Shown: positions 25,017 to 34,366, counted from the stretch's first letter. The stretch is 64,000 nucleotides of DNA from Flavobacterium gawalongense (GCF_007097265.1 NZ_VJZP01000004.1:103092-167091); one strand, 5' to 3'. Numbers and translations: made by a program. The notes: generated from the letters alone by a model not told the origin.

Positions 25017-26417
25017 ATGAATAAAAAAGAAGAAAAAAAAGAAATCTTTTGGACAGAAAACGAAGCTCCAAAGATACTACAAGTGGGATTATTAGACTTC
25101 CTAGCTTCAAGAGGCTATGTTAGGGTCGAAATCGAAGAAAACAACTATGTCTTAGCTAAAATGACTAACAATAGGTTAAGTCTAGCAACTGAAGGGCAAA
25201 TGGCAAATGAAGTTAAAAACTACCTTTTAGAAAATAAAAAACTTGAGGTTTTAGAAGTATTCGTTAAGGGGGTTGGAAGTTATATTACATCTAAAAAAAT
25301 GGATTTGCTTCCCTCAATTGAAAACATAAATGATCGAGACGATATGAAAAGTTCGAGATTTTATTTTAAAAATTGTTATTGCGAAATAAATAAAGATGGA
25401 ATATTCTATTGTGATTATTCAATTCTAGAAAATCCGATTTGGGAAGATAGAATTAAACAAAAATCATTTACTTACCCTTCGGAGAAGGGACAGTTTGAGA
25501 TATTCTGTGAGAATATCACAGGAAAAAACACCGAAAGGTTATTAGCCTTAAAAAGCATTTTAGGGTATTTATTGCATCGTAACAAAGAAGTTGGGGAACC
25601 TAAAGCAATTATCCTTTACGATGAGAAAATGGGACAAAATAACCAAGCTCACGGCGGTACTGGAAAAACACTTTTGTCAACGGCATTGAAAGAATGTCGA
25701 GAAGTAGTAATTTTTGATGCAAAGGATATAAAACAGGGTAGTTGGTTTAAAAATCAAAGAGTAGAGCTAACCACAGATCTGATAGTCTATGACGATTTAA
25801 AACGGGATTATAGTTTCGAAAACTTCTTTCCAATGATTACATCTGATATTGAAGTGGAGCGTAAACGAGAAAAAGCTTTCCATATTGATTCCAAAAACTC
25901 CCCTAAATTATTAATCACCGCAAATTACTACGTTTCAGGTCCTGGAGGTCCTTCTGATGAAAGACGTAGACATGAATTTGAAGTTAATAATTATTATAAT
26001 CAAAATTTCACTCCTGAAATGGAATTTGGAAATCGATTTTTTGGTTCTCAATGGGACGAAGATGAATGGAGTAAATTTTACCATTTTATGATGAGTTGTT
26101 GCCAATCATATTTGCAATACGGGTTATACAAAGTACCACACATTAATTTAGCCAACAACAAATTCTTAGATGGATTGAATGAGCAGTTTGTAACCTATGC
26201 CGATGCCTATGTGCAAAATGACACGTCAATAGACAAAAGACAATTTGAAAGCGATTTCAAGGTTTTATATCCTGAAATGGAAGAAACATCTCCACACAAA
26301 ATCAACAAATGGCTAAGTATATATGCCAGTAAAAAAGGAGTTGATTTTTCAACAAATTCTTCAGGCGGAAAATATACTTTTATTTTAAACTCCAATACCA
26401 TTCAAAATGAAATATAG
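25017..26417 (+). CDS. primase/helicase-like P-loop replication protein
   Basis: 466 residues. Walker A GGTGKT at 213-218, Walker B-like LIVYDD, a sensor-like strand SPKLLITANYYV and an arginine cluster DERRRHEF, in the order of SF3/D5-type helicases. The N-terminal 200 residues may be a degenerate primase or loading domain. Such proteins start replication of phages, plasmids and satellites, so island A probably replicates after excision. It overlaps the GIY-YIG gene by 11 bases. Confidence 0.8.
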   Translation: MNKKEEKKEIFWTENEAPKILQVGLLDFLASRGYVRVEIEENNYVLAKMTNNRLSLATEGQMANEVKNYLLENKKLEVLEVFVKGVGSYITSKKMDLLPSIENINDRDDMKSSRFYFKNCYCEINKDGIFYCDYSILENPIWEDRIKQKSFTYPSEKGQFEIFCENITGKNTERLLALKSILGYLLHRNKEVGEPKAIILYDEKMGQNNQAHGGTGKTLLSTALKECREVVIFDAKDIKQGSWFKNQRVELTTDLIVYDDLKRDYSFENFFPMITSDIEVERKREKAFHIDSKNSPKLLITANYYVSGPGGPSDERRRHEFEVNNYYNQNFTPEMEFGNRFFGSQWDEDEWSKFYHFMMSCCQSYLQYGLYKVPHINLANNKFLDGLNEQFVTYADAYVQNDTSIDKRQFESDFKVLYPEMEETSPHKINKWLSIYASKKGVDFSTNSSGGKYTFILNSNTIQNEI

Positions 26418-27054
26418 TATAATCTACAAAGCAGTAAACACAATTACTGACGAGGTTTATATTGGTGCAACTACCAAAAGTATTGAGGAACGTAAAGAAG
26501 ACCACATACAAAAAGCTAATAAAAAAGTTGGCAGTTATTTTCAAGAAGCAATCGGGACTTATGGTCCCGAAGCTTTCACTTGGGAAGCTATTGATACCGC
26601 TTGTAATAATGATGAATTAGCAGCCAAGGAAATTAAATATATTTTGGAGAACAATGCTGTTGAGGATGGTTACAATTCCGATCACGGCGGAGGATTCAGA
26701 AAAACAGTTTATCAATATAATTTAGATGGCACTCCAATTAATTCATTTAAAGATTTAACTTCCGCAGCAACATCAGTAAATGCAACAAAAAAGTCTATAA
26801 GCAAAGCTTGTTGGAATGTAAACCATACTTTAAAAGGATACTTATGGAGTTATGAATATAAAGAAAAATTTATTCCAGACTCTGATAATAGAAAAAAAGA
26901 GGTTTTACAATATAATCTAAATGGTAATTTATTAGCTCAATACATTTCCGTAGCAGAGGCTAGTAGAAAATCAGGATTAAGCAAAACCTGCATCTCTAGA
27001 TGTTGTCGTAAAGAAAGAGATCAAAGCGGCGGATTTATTTGGAAATATTCCTAA
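26407..27054 (+). CDS. GIY-YIG endonuclease with two NUMOD1-like repeats
   Basis: 215 residues. The catalytic domain (about 1-95) has YSIIYK and VYIGATT for GIY and YIG, a conserved Arg in SIEERKEDH, and NSDHGGG. Two DNA-binding NUMOD1-like repeats follow: VYQYNLDGTPINSFKDLTSA...GYLWSY and VLQYNLNGNLLAQYISVAEA...GGFIWKY. This is a homing-endonuclease architecture. Overlap with the helicase gene suggests it is a co-expressed free-standing homing nuclease or an adopted recombination enzyme of the element. Confidence 0.88.
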   Translation: MKYSIIYKAVNTITDEVYIGATTKSIEERKEDHIQKANKKVGSYFQEAIGTYGPEAFTWEAIDTACNNDELAAKEIKYILENNAVEDGYNSDHGGGFRKTVYQYNLDGTPINSFKDLTSAATSVNATKKSISKACWNVNHTLKGYLWSYEYKEKFIPDSDNRKKEVLQYNLNGNLLAQYISVAEASRKSGLSKTCISRCCRKERDQSGGFIWKYS

Positions 27055-27060
27055 AATTAA

Positions 27061-27087
27061 AGGCGGTGTAAAAACCGTCTTTTTTTA
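27061..27087 (+). terminator. intrinsic terminator after the GIY-YIG gene
   Basis: GGCGGT (27062-27067) pairs with ACCGTC (27074-27079) using one G-T pair, followed by eight T. It ends the replication operon. Confidence 0.75.
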
Positions 27088-27186
27088 TTTAATATCACTA
27101 AAACTGGGTATTGCAATCAAAGTAATTTACTTGTTCCTTTACAATTGTAGTATTCAATTAATAACTTGTATTGTTATAATTACGCT

Positions 27187-27202
27187 TTACGGGAAACCGT
27201 AA
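27187..27202. promoter_or_regulatory. palindrome TTACGGGAAACCGTAA, second copy
   Basis: It differs from the copy at 14455-14470 by one central base; here the symmetry extends to CTTTACGG/CCGTAAAG (27185-27204). It lies 71 bases before the secreted protein gene at 27273. Confidence 0.55.
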
Positions 27203-27272
27203 AGTAATACTAATTCCTTCAAATATATTTGTAAGTATTATTTTAATCGTTTAAAACCAAAATCAAACTATT

Positions 27273-27812
27273 ATGAAAAAAATCAACACACTGTTATTAC
27301 TACTTATTTCTGTCTTTTGTTTTGCACAAAATGAAGAATCTTCTACAAGAAAATTCATAGACAAGGCACAATTCACCCAAATCAGCAAAGACTGGAGTAC
27401 CATCGCAGAATTCAACTCAGGTATTGGTGAGTATGTAAAGTTTTATCCTATTGAAGTGATTAACTTGAAAACGAAGGAAAAAGAAAACGCTTTGCAATTA
27501 GACATGTATATTAAAAAACCAGAAGTTTTTAAGACAGCTTGGGTAGGATTAGACGAAATAGATGAGTTTATAAGTTTTATTGAAACCAATGTAATACCTA
27601 ATTTAGACTTGAAATTTAAAAAGAAATCAACGGAGTACATTTTTAAAGCGAAAGAAATGACCTTTTCATATCTGGTTGATGAAAAAGAAAAGAAAATCTC
27701 CATTAGCTTGAATAATTATGAAAAAGAAGGACAGTTGAACTATTATTTCTGGACAGAAACTCAAGTCAGCAAAATTCCAGATTTATTAGAGGTTCTAAAG
27801 AAAATAAAATAA
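27273..27812 (+). CDS. secreted hypothetical protein
   Basis: 179 residues with signal peptide (MKKINTLLLLLISVFCFAQN). The mature part is soluble with many Lys and Glu and a KTAWVGLDEIDEFISFIETN segment; no Cys. No family recognised. It follows a palindrome shared with 14455-14470 and precedes the frameshifted gene at 27838. Confidence 0.65.
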   Translation: MKKINTLLLLLISVFCFAQNEESSTRKFIDKAQFTQISKDWSTIAEFNSGIGEYVKFYPIEVINLKTKEKENALQLDMYIKKPEVFKTAWVGLDEIDEFISFIETNVIPNLDLKFKKKSTEYIFKAKEMTFSYLVDEKEKKISISLNNYEKEGQLNYYFWTETQVSKIPDLLEVLKKIK

Positions 27813-27837
27813 CAGTCCCTAATTAAAATCACACCAC

Positions 27838-28361
27838 ATGAAAAGAATATTTATCTTTTTACTCTTTTGTTTTTCATTAACAAACTATTCTCAAAATCTC
27901 AGCTTAGAGGAACTGATAAGTCTTAGAAAAATGACATTGCTAATGTAGAAGAATATCTCTCGCTAAAAGGCTGGACATTTTTATCAAGTGAAGAGGGAGA
28001 TAATGAGAGTCCAAGTGGTGTTGCCTTCGCCTATAAAAAAGAGGAATATAGCGACGATGCAGAATCATTCTTCCACTATTACCGTTCGGATTCTACTGAT
28101 GTAAGAAGGATAAATTTACAAATATTCAATACTTCAAAATATAATTCCTATTTAACGAGAATTAAATCATTTGGTTGTAAATTAATCGACAGTGGCGTTT
28201 TTGATGGCGAAATCAAAAAAACATATCAAGGAGCTACCACAACATTTATGATTACAATTAAAAATCGCAAAGATGAAGATAGCGAATCAACTGAGACAAT
28301 ATACCATATAGCAATTATAGATAATTCAGATTATTTCTTAAGTTTTTCAGAATCAGAATAA
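27838..28361 (+). pseudogene. secreted protein gene with a -1 frameshift in an A run
   Basis: MKRIFIFLLFCFSLTNYSQN is a signal peptide, and the frame reads to SLRK and then hits a stop at 27946-27948. One base shift at the run of five A near 27929-27933 restores a frame (NDIANVEEYLSLKGWTFLSS) that stays open to TAA at 28359-28361, about 174 codons in all. A lost A is the simplest explanation. It may be a sequencing error, a true pseudogene, or a slippage-controlled gene. No family recognised. Confidence 0.7.
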
Positions 28362-28436
28362 GATCTTAATCTGCTTTTAATAAGCACTACTATACTGCTA
28401 TGGCATAAAAAAAATAAACTAATTAAATAAAAAAAA

Positions 28437-29048
28437 ATGAAATTATATATACTTATTTCAGCATTTTTAATGCTCTCATTTTCAAAAGAAAATAAAAATT
28501 CAAATGACTATGATTCTCAACTTACTCAAATTGTATATGAGTTTAAAACGAATATTATGGATAAAAATAAATGTGAAGATCTGAAAAGAAAAGCATATTA
28601 TTTGTCTGATGAAATTCAAAAAACAATTGATGATGATCAAAACTCAGAGTATGAAGAAAAAAAATTAGTACAATTAAAGAAGGAAGTAAAAGCTGTAGAA
28701 GAATTTATAGGAACCGTTGGTAATAGTGGAAACAATATGTTTGTAAAAATGGATTTGATTTATTTAGCCAATAGTAGAATAAACAGTTCTATAGCAACCG
28801 TTGTAAAAGATAAATTTTGCGCTGAGATAATAACAATTTCATTAAATGGATACGTAGCTACACTTGCTTCAAATGATTCATCTAATAATTATACCGTTTC
28901 TTATAAATGGAAATTATCAAATGCTACAAATACAGGAAATGGCACTATGGGTTTGCCTAGTAAATCTATTAGACATATCTATGATAACAGAAGTAACCCA
29001 GCATCAAAAAGAATAACTATTATTAGTGTATCTTGTAAGAGTCTTTAA
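28437..29048 (+). CDS. secreted protein, paralogue B of an island pair
   Basis: 203 residues, hydrophobic N-terminus (MKLYILISAFLMLSFSKE), acidic helical first half, then GNGTMGLPSKSIRHIYDNRS as in the paralogue at 15549-16157. Two Cys near the C-terminus match in spacing. It is the last gene of island A, immediately before the right end, whereas its paralogue is near the left end. Function unknown. Confidence 0.7.
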   Translation: MKLYILISAFLMLSFSKENKNSNDYDSQLTQIVYEFKTNIMDKNKCEDLKRKAYYLSDEIQKTIDDDQNSEYEEKKLVQLKKEVKAVEEFIGTVGNSGNNMFVKMDLIYLANSRINSSIATVVKDKFCAEIITISLNGYVATLASNDSSNNYTVSYKWKLSNATNTGNGTMGLPSKSIRHIYDNRSNPASKRITIISVSCKSL

Positions 29049-29064
29049 ATAGGAATAATAAAAA

Positions 29065-29141
29065 AGGCATACAATTCGGTAACATAAAAAAGTAAAACAA
29101 CGTAAAGTCTTGGTTTTACTGCTTGTCACACACCTTGGTTC
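29065..29141. repeat. right-end sequence of island A, copy 1
   Basis: 29065-29141 matches 38152-38229 at roughly 88-89 % by eye (about eight substitutions and one gap), both running into CCTTGGTTC of the att core. A sequence repeated just inside the att marks an element end. Confidence 0.8.
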
Positions 29142-29204
29142 GAGCCCAAGAGAGGGAGCTTTTTAAAAAGACTTTACAGCAATGTAAGGTCTTTTTTGTT
29201 TTAA
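29133..29204. other. attR of island A (duplicated tRNA-Asn 3' end)
   Basis: Exact 47-base copy of 11439-11485 followed by a matching terminator hairpin. At 29235-29250 a further broken copy of the tRNA tail (TTCAAGAGAGGG, then CAGT) is visible, possibly another old junction. Confidence 0.9.
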
Positions 29205-29335
29205 GGCTTTAGCGAAATCAGTGCTTCATGGCGATTCAAGAGAGGGCAGTCTTTTTTTATTTACTCAATTTCTTTAAAGTCATTTTCTTTTGGTAGAAAT
29301 ATATGTCCGAAGTAGGATTGCATAATCTATATATT

Positions 29336-31114
29336 TTATACTCTTTTGTTTAAACTAGGAGTTTGAGAATTAGGTTCATTAATGGGCTTGTCAAACTTCA
29401 TAATAATTGGCATTGGAAAATCTACACCTGTTAATATGGCTTCTCCTTCTCCTAAAATGGGTAAAAACTCTAATGTGTTTTTATTAGCTGAACTACAAGC
29501 ATTAGCTATTGCTTCCTTATCATTATGATTAATTAACCTATGCACTATGAAAGTTCCCATTTGACTTAATGTTCCTTGGGGAATATCCCTTGGCATTTGA
29601 GTTGCGATACAAAGAAACAGACCGTGTTTTCTACATTCTTTAGCAATTGAATCAAAAGCATCAAGAGGCTTTACTTCAAAATACTCATCTTTAACAGTTT
29701 TATTTAAGAATTGATGAGCCTCATCAATTAAAACAACTAATGGCTTATTTATAGAATCTTTTTGAGGATTAAATTGCCCTTGTCTGGCTTTGCTTAACAG
29801 ATACTTACCAATAGAATTTGCAAGAATTTCTCTAACCTGAAAATCAAATGGGATATTTCCAAAATTCAATCTAAGTATCTTTTTCTCACTTAATATAAAA
29901 TCATCAATAGTTTTGGTTAAATCTTTTTCGTCTAGATCCTTTTTGAAACCAAAAATATTTTGATAAGTAGCGTTATTAATAATATTATTAATTCTAGAAA
30001 TTAAACTTATACAATGAGAAACATCTCCGTCGTTTCTACCTCCCCATTCTTCATGTATAGTTGTTCGGACGCCACTAATTGTTCTAGCTCCAGTATCCCA
30101 AACACATTCTTCAGTTATTTGATATGTCAATTTTTCAATATTAAAATTTGAAAACTCATTCTCAATTTTAGAAATATTTCTAAAGTAAAATTCTTCATAT
30201 GGTCTTTTATCTGAACCTGATTTTTTCAATAAATCGCTCTCTATTTTTGTCTGAACATTTAGTGTATTTGGTGTTGAAACTTTTTTAAATAGACTAACTC
30301 CTTTGTTTAAGGATACAATCTTTAATGAACGTATGGCCTCCATTAGTTTTGGAGCTTGAACTTTTGTTGATGGTCTAAATAAATAAAATAAATCATCAAT
30401 TGTTAATTGAGAATAATGAAATACGTGCGTTCCATCACCAATTTCAATTGTTTCTAGACCGTCATAAGTACCGTTATATTCCCCAGTCGCATCGATTAAA
30501 ATTGCGTTATTTCCAGTTTCTATAAGGCATTCAATTAATTTGCTTACAGTATAACTTTTCCCTCCTCCAGTTGTACCTACAACAGCACAATGACGACCAA
30601 AAACAGATTGCAAATTTACTTTAACTACAGTTGAAGGACTTGATACTAGATGACCCAATTTAATAGGTATAGAACTCTCACCATCTTTCGCACCAAATCT
30701 TGACATATATTCTTGAACAAGTTCACCAGAACTAACAAATACTTTAGCACCAATATTAGGATAAGAAGTTAAGCCCTTCTTTACTTTCAATGGTTCGTAA
30801 AGGTCGAATGACAAGAGAATTTCAATTTTACCAGTGGGATGAAAATCGCTTGTTTGAAAAGCTTTTTCGTTTAAGGAAAGTCTTTCTGATTCAGGAAGAG
30901 ATAGTTCAGTTATTCTACCCAAAAAACCATTTTTATCTCCTTCTATAATAACAAAACTACCCACTAATCCACCATTAAATTCTTCTCCAAAATGAGTAAA
31001 GCCATTTAGTAATATTGAGGAAGGAAAATGAACTTTTACATATTGAGGAAATACTTGATTGATGTAACCAAGAAAATACTCATGTCTAAATGGGTTAATC
31101 TTTAGTTCGCTCAT
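29336..31114 (-). CDS. herA: HerA-type ATPase of a SIR2-HerA defence pair
   Basis: 592 residues. An N-terminal HAS-barrel-like part (about 1-165) is followed by a FtsK/HerA ATPase domain: Walker A GTTGGGKSYTV (Lys 186), Walker B LVVLIDEAHQFL (D464, E465), and a late IATQMPRDIPQGTLSQMGTF motif. HerA forms hexameric rings; in SIR2-HerA anti-phage systems it assembles with SIR2 and activates NAD depletion or nuclease activity. The ATG lies inside the SIR2 gene (20-base overlap), so the two are translationally coupled. It is the last gene of the operon. Confidence 0.9.
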   Translation of the reverse strand: MSELKINPFRHEYFLGYINQVFPQYVKVHFPSSILLNGFTHFGEEFNGGLVGSFVIIEGDKNGFLGRITELSLPESERLSLNEKAFQTSDFHPTGKIEILLSFDLYEPLKVKKGLTSYPNIGAKVFVSSGELVQEYMSRFGAKDGESSIPIKLGHLVSSPSTVVKVNLQSVFGRHCAVVGTTGGGKSYTVSKLIECLIETGNNAILIDATGEYNGTYDGLETIEIGDGTHVFHYSQLTIDDLFYLFRPSTKVQAPKLMEAIRSLKIVSLNKGVSLFKKVSTPNTLNVQTKIESDLLKKSGSDKRPYEEFYFRNISKIENEFSNFNIEKLTYQITEECVWDTGARTISGVRTTIHEEWGGRNDGDVSHCISLISRINNIINNATYQNIFGFKKDLDEKDLTKTIDDFILSEKKILRLNFGNIPFDFQVREILANSIGKYLLSKARQGQFNPQKDSINKPLVVLIDEAHQFLNKTVKDEYFEVKPLDAFDSIAKECRKHGLFLCIATQMPRDIPQGTLSQMGTFIVHRLINHNDKEAIANACSSANKNTLEFLPILGEGEAILTGVDFPMPIIMKFDKPINEPNSQTPSLNKRV

Positions 31115-32468
31115 TTCTCAGGTTTATAGTTGGTAAATCATTATTTTCATAAGTTCCGATTTCTGGAAAGTAATCTGCAAAATCAGAAAATGTTTCAGAG
31201 ACCAGTAATATTCGCTCAGTTTGGAGCGCTAATCTTTTAATTTCTTGTAAAGATGTTGCAATATTTTTATTATCAAATCCAGGATCTATAATCGCTAAAC
31301 GAAAACTTGGGTTTTGATTTAAAGCTTCTTCAATAGCAGAATTAATATGTTTGTCATTAAAACTATATCCAATGCACAATAACAACGTATCATTGTTAAT
31401 TCTTAAATTACGTTGAAAGCGAGCCATCATTTCAAAGAATGGTTGGTCATAAGAATCTTCATACTTAGCCTCTCTTGGATAAACCATTAGAGGTTTTACT
31501 GCATTTTCTTTTATTATGGTTTTGTCTCCATTTCTTTCCCAATTTACAGAACCGTGCAATTTGTGTAAATGAAAAACTCTTTGAATAAAATTATCTTCCT
31601 CTTGTACTTTACTATTTTCTCTTTGTACAATATCATAATCAAAGTATCGACCACTAAAAGTTCTAGGAAAAGTAAAAGAAAATCCATCAATCATAATTGC
31701 ATTAATTTTTTCAGATGCATACTCAAAAAGTAGGTCGTAATTTAAAGTAAAGACTTTAATTCTTGGACTTGTTACTTTTCTCTGTAATAATTTTTCTAAA
31801 AGAACTTTATGAGGAAATTTTTCTGCCTCTTCGGGACATGGAATCGAACATTTGTTTTTTATAATATCAAATAATTCCTTTTTTATATCGGATAATTTAA
31901 CTTTCTTTTTATCTAATTCAATTTCTATGTCATCATTAAAATGAATAGTTCCTTCAATTTTAGATAGCAGGGTTTCTAAATTTGTGTCCGTATAATTATG
32001 TTTAACTTTTCCGCAAATAATCTCAAATCCATTTTCTTCAGTATTACCATCAAGTAAATCCGTTATTAGATATTTTTTATTAGCTATGTCCCATAATTCC
32101 TTCATCGAAGGACCTTTTACATCCATAGAAGCTCCTGCTCCTGTAAGAATCAGGAAGTTTTTGAAAGGCTTTCTAAAGAATGAAGTATAAATATCTCTTT
32201 TAAGATTAAGTGCATCCTGAACAGTTGGAGTAATTGGTTTTTCATCTTCTCCTTTCTTATTAAAAGGCCTTAAATCTTTAATAGAATTTAGAACTCCTTT
32301 CTCGAAATTAGGATTTTGTACTTCAACTGTTTTGTACTTGCCATTGATTAATAGATAGTTCCATTTATCAATTACTTCGTTTTTAGCATTACTTGTAACC
32401 TGTAAATCTACAGTAACTTCAGCATTGTCTATTTTTTCTAAACCTTCTTTAGCTTCGGTGTTTTCCAT
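31095..32468 (-). CDS. SIR2-family NADase-like defence protein
   Basis: 457 residues. NAD-site motifs: GAGAS (110-114), TLNYDLLFEY, LHKLHGSVNW with the catalytic His, and LCIGYSFNDKHIN. The first 100 residues are an extra, charged region. Defence SIR2 domains hydrolyse NAD+ on phage infection and cause growth arrest. It starts 2 bases after the mod stop codon and overlaps herA, so it forms a single unit with both. The sensor for infection is not evident. Confidence 0.9.
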   Translation of the reverse strand: MENTEAKEGLEKIDNAEVTVDLQVTSNAKNEVIDKWNYLLINGKYKTVEVQNPNFEKGVLNSIKDLRPFNKKGEDEKPITPTVQDALNLKRDIYTSFFRKPFKNFLILTGAGASMDVKGPSMKELWDIANKKYLITDLLDGNTEENGFEIICGKVKHNYTDTNLETLLSKIEGTIHFNDDIEIELDKKKVKLSDIKKELFDIIKNKCSIPCPEEAEKFPHKVLLEKLLQRKVTSPRIKVFTLNYDLLFEYASEKINAIMIDGFSFTFPRTFSGRYFDYDIVQRENSKVQEEDNFIQRVFHLHKLHGSVNWERNGDKTIIKENAVKPLMVYPREAKYEDSYDQPFFEMMARFQRNLRINNDTLLLCIGYSFNDKHINSAIEEALNQNPSFRLAIIDPGFDNKNIATSLQEIKRLALQTERILLVSETFSDFADYFPEIGTYENNDLPTINLRNERTKD

Positions 32469-32470
32469 CC

Positions 32471-34366
32471 TTAAAACGCATTAAATTTATCGCCTAAATA
32501 ATGCTTCAAATTGTATTTCTTGGTTGTATCTAGCGCACGTTCCAAGCAAATGAACTTTTGCCCTGTATTAACTTTAAAATAGTCAACCGTCTCGGGTTCT
32601 ATACTCACATCAAGACAAATCAAAGTTTCCTTGTTGTCATCTGTTGCAAGTAAAATTTCATTTTTCTTAAACTGTTCTTGTGCCGTTACGGTATAATTAA
32701 GCGTAAAATTATTTTTCAATAAAATCTCCGTTAACAGCTCTTCTTTATTGAAGGCATTTACCAATTGACTTTCTTTTTCAGCGATATACTTTTTAAGTAA
32801 TTCTATGTTTTCCGTTTCATTAAATTCTGGATTTGGTGCAAAATCAACTCTTGGAAAATTAGATTTTTGCAGTTTGAAAACTTTAAAACCCAATCCTTTT
32901 AATTTATCTTCCTTTTTATCTCCTGCAAACAAATCAGGTTGTTGACTTTCCTTTTCTGTAATGATTTTGGCAATAACTCTTTTATTACGTTCTATCGTGA
33001 TATCACTTATCTTTTTGTAACCGGCTTTGTATGCTTCACTTTTACTATCTATTACTTCAGGAATTTGAATTAATATAAATTTGCGATTATCATTATCTTT
33101 ATTTAATTCAAACACAGCTTGTCCTGTTGAGCCTGAACCACCAAAAAAATCTAAAACAACATCATCTTCTTCGGTAACTTGACTAATCAATTCTTCAATT
33201 AGAGACGGAGGTTTTGGAAAATCAAATGCTTTATAATTAAACAAATCATCAACCTCCTTTGTCCCATCTCTTGTGAAAATATTTTTACCAATAATCGAAG
33301 AAAACCCAGTAAAACTATCAGATAATTCATCAAGAAACACTTTTCTTCTAGGTCTTCCTTCAATAGAATTTGGCCACAAAATCCTATCTTCTTCAATAAG
33401 CCTACTCATAGTTTTCATATCATATCTCCAACCCATTTTAGGCTTCCCATAATTAATTCCAGTATTAGGGTTTGTCAAATCATAATGACAATTTGGTCTA
33501 AGATTTTCTGGCAAAATCCCAACCATATTTCCACTTGCCCAGTCACCCCTTGGGTCTAAATCAGGATTAGTATATTGTTCAACTTTTCGTTCACTACCTT
33601 TTAAAGCTTTACTTTCGTTATTTCTTGAGTAACAAATAATATATTCATGGTCAATTGATGCTCCTGTAATAGTTCTATTATCTTTGTTTTGCCTAGATTT
33701 CCATATAAAATTTGCTACAAAATTCTCCTCCCCAAAAACTTCATCACATAATTTTCGCAAATGATGCACCTCATTATCATCAATAGAGATAAAAATAACC
33801 CCATCTTCTTTGAGTAACTGTCTTGCAATAAGCAATCGGCTATACATCATATTGAGCCAGTTGGAGTGATAGCGTCCATCGGTTTCGGCATTGGTATCAA
33901 TTTTCACTCCATTTTCCAATACTTCCGCATCCTGCCAATAGGCTTTTTTATCCTGGGTAAAATTGTCGCTATACACAAAATCCTTCCCTGTGTTGTAGGG
34001 TGGATCTATGTAGATACATTTTATTTTTTCACGGTAACTGCCACTCAATAGTTTTAATACTTCGAGATTTTCCCCTTCAATGATTATATTTTCGCTTTCC
34101 GTTGGGTTTACGCTTCTATGCTCGTCATAAACCAATGTAGCATTACTTGCCGTAAAAGCATTGCGCTTGGCTTGGCTTTTGCCAAACCAACGAAATTCAT
34201 AGCGTTCCGTTTCGGATACACTATCAGGATTAACCGCTTTTTTTACTTCTTCAATATTGAGACTTCCCTCACTGGTAAACCAATCAGGAAATTGTTGTTT
34301 TAAAATCTGTAAACGCTCGTTGTTCCAATCGGTACTTAATGGCATATAATCGTTGATAGTTTCCAT
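32471..34366 (-). CDS. mod: type III restriction-modification adenine methyltransferase (Mod)
   Basis: 631 residues, the normal length for Mod subunits. Catalytic motif IV DPPYNTG (121-127) precedes the AdoMet-binding FFGGSGST (407-414), the beta-class order for N6-adenine methyltransferases. The middle (about 220-380) is the likely target recognition region. The C-terminal 170 residues probably contact Res. Its ATG overlaps the stop codon of the BRO-N gene (TAATG), indicating coupling. The recognition sequence cannot be read. Confidence 0.93.
   Translation of the reverse strand: METINDYMPLSTDWNNERLQILKQQFPDWFTSEGSLNIEEVKKAVNPDSVSETERYEFRWFGKSQAKRNAFTASNATLVYDEHRSVNPTESENIIIEGENLEVLKLLSGSYREKIKCIYIDPPYNTGKDFVYSDNFTQDKKAYWQDAEVLENGVKIDTNAETDGRYHSNWLNMMYSRLLIARQLLKEDGVIFISIDDNEVHHLRKLCDEVFGEENFVANFIWKSRQNKDNRTITGASIDHEYIICYSRNNESKALKGSERKVEQYTNPDLDPRGDWASGNMVGILPENLRPNCHYDLTNPNTGINYGKPKMGWRYDMKTMSRLIEEDRILWPNSIEGRPRRKVFLDELSDSFTGFSSIIGKNIFTRDGTKEVDDLFNYKAFDFPKPPSLIEELISQVTEEDDVVLDFFGGSGSTGQAVFELNKDNDNRKFILIQIPEVIDSKSEAYKAGYKKISDITIERNKRVIAKIITEKESQQPDLFAGDKKEDKLKGLGFKVFKLQKSNFPRVDFAPNPEFNETENIELLKKYIAEKESQLVNAFNKEELLTEILLKNNFTLNYTVTAQEQFKKNEILLATDDNKETLICLDVSIEPETVDYFKVNTGQKFICLERALDTTKKYNLKHYLGDKFNAF

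Larger units (their letters stand above)
11439..29204. mobile_element. island A: tRNA-Asn-integrated element of about 17.7 kb
   Basis: It is bounded by the exact 47-bp direct repeats at 11439-11485 and 29133-29179. A tyrosine recombinase gene is the first gene inside, next to the tRNA. Contents in order: integrase, three XRE regulators, small secreted proteins, a membrane nuclease protein, a RecA-like ATPase with DUF3871 protein, a primase/helicase-like protein, a GIY-YIG endonuclease and more secreted proteins. No relaxase, coupling protein, type IV secretion, capsid, terminase or portal genes were seen. A satellite-like or mobilisable element is the best reading. Confidence 0.85.

Noticed and set aside
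11439..29204. Prophage
   Set aside because: No capsid, portal, terminase, tail or lysis genes despite phage-type replication genes.
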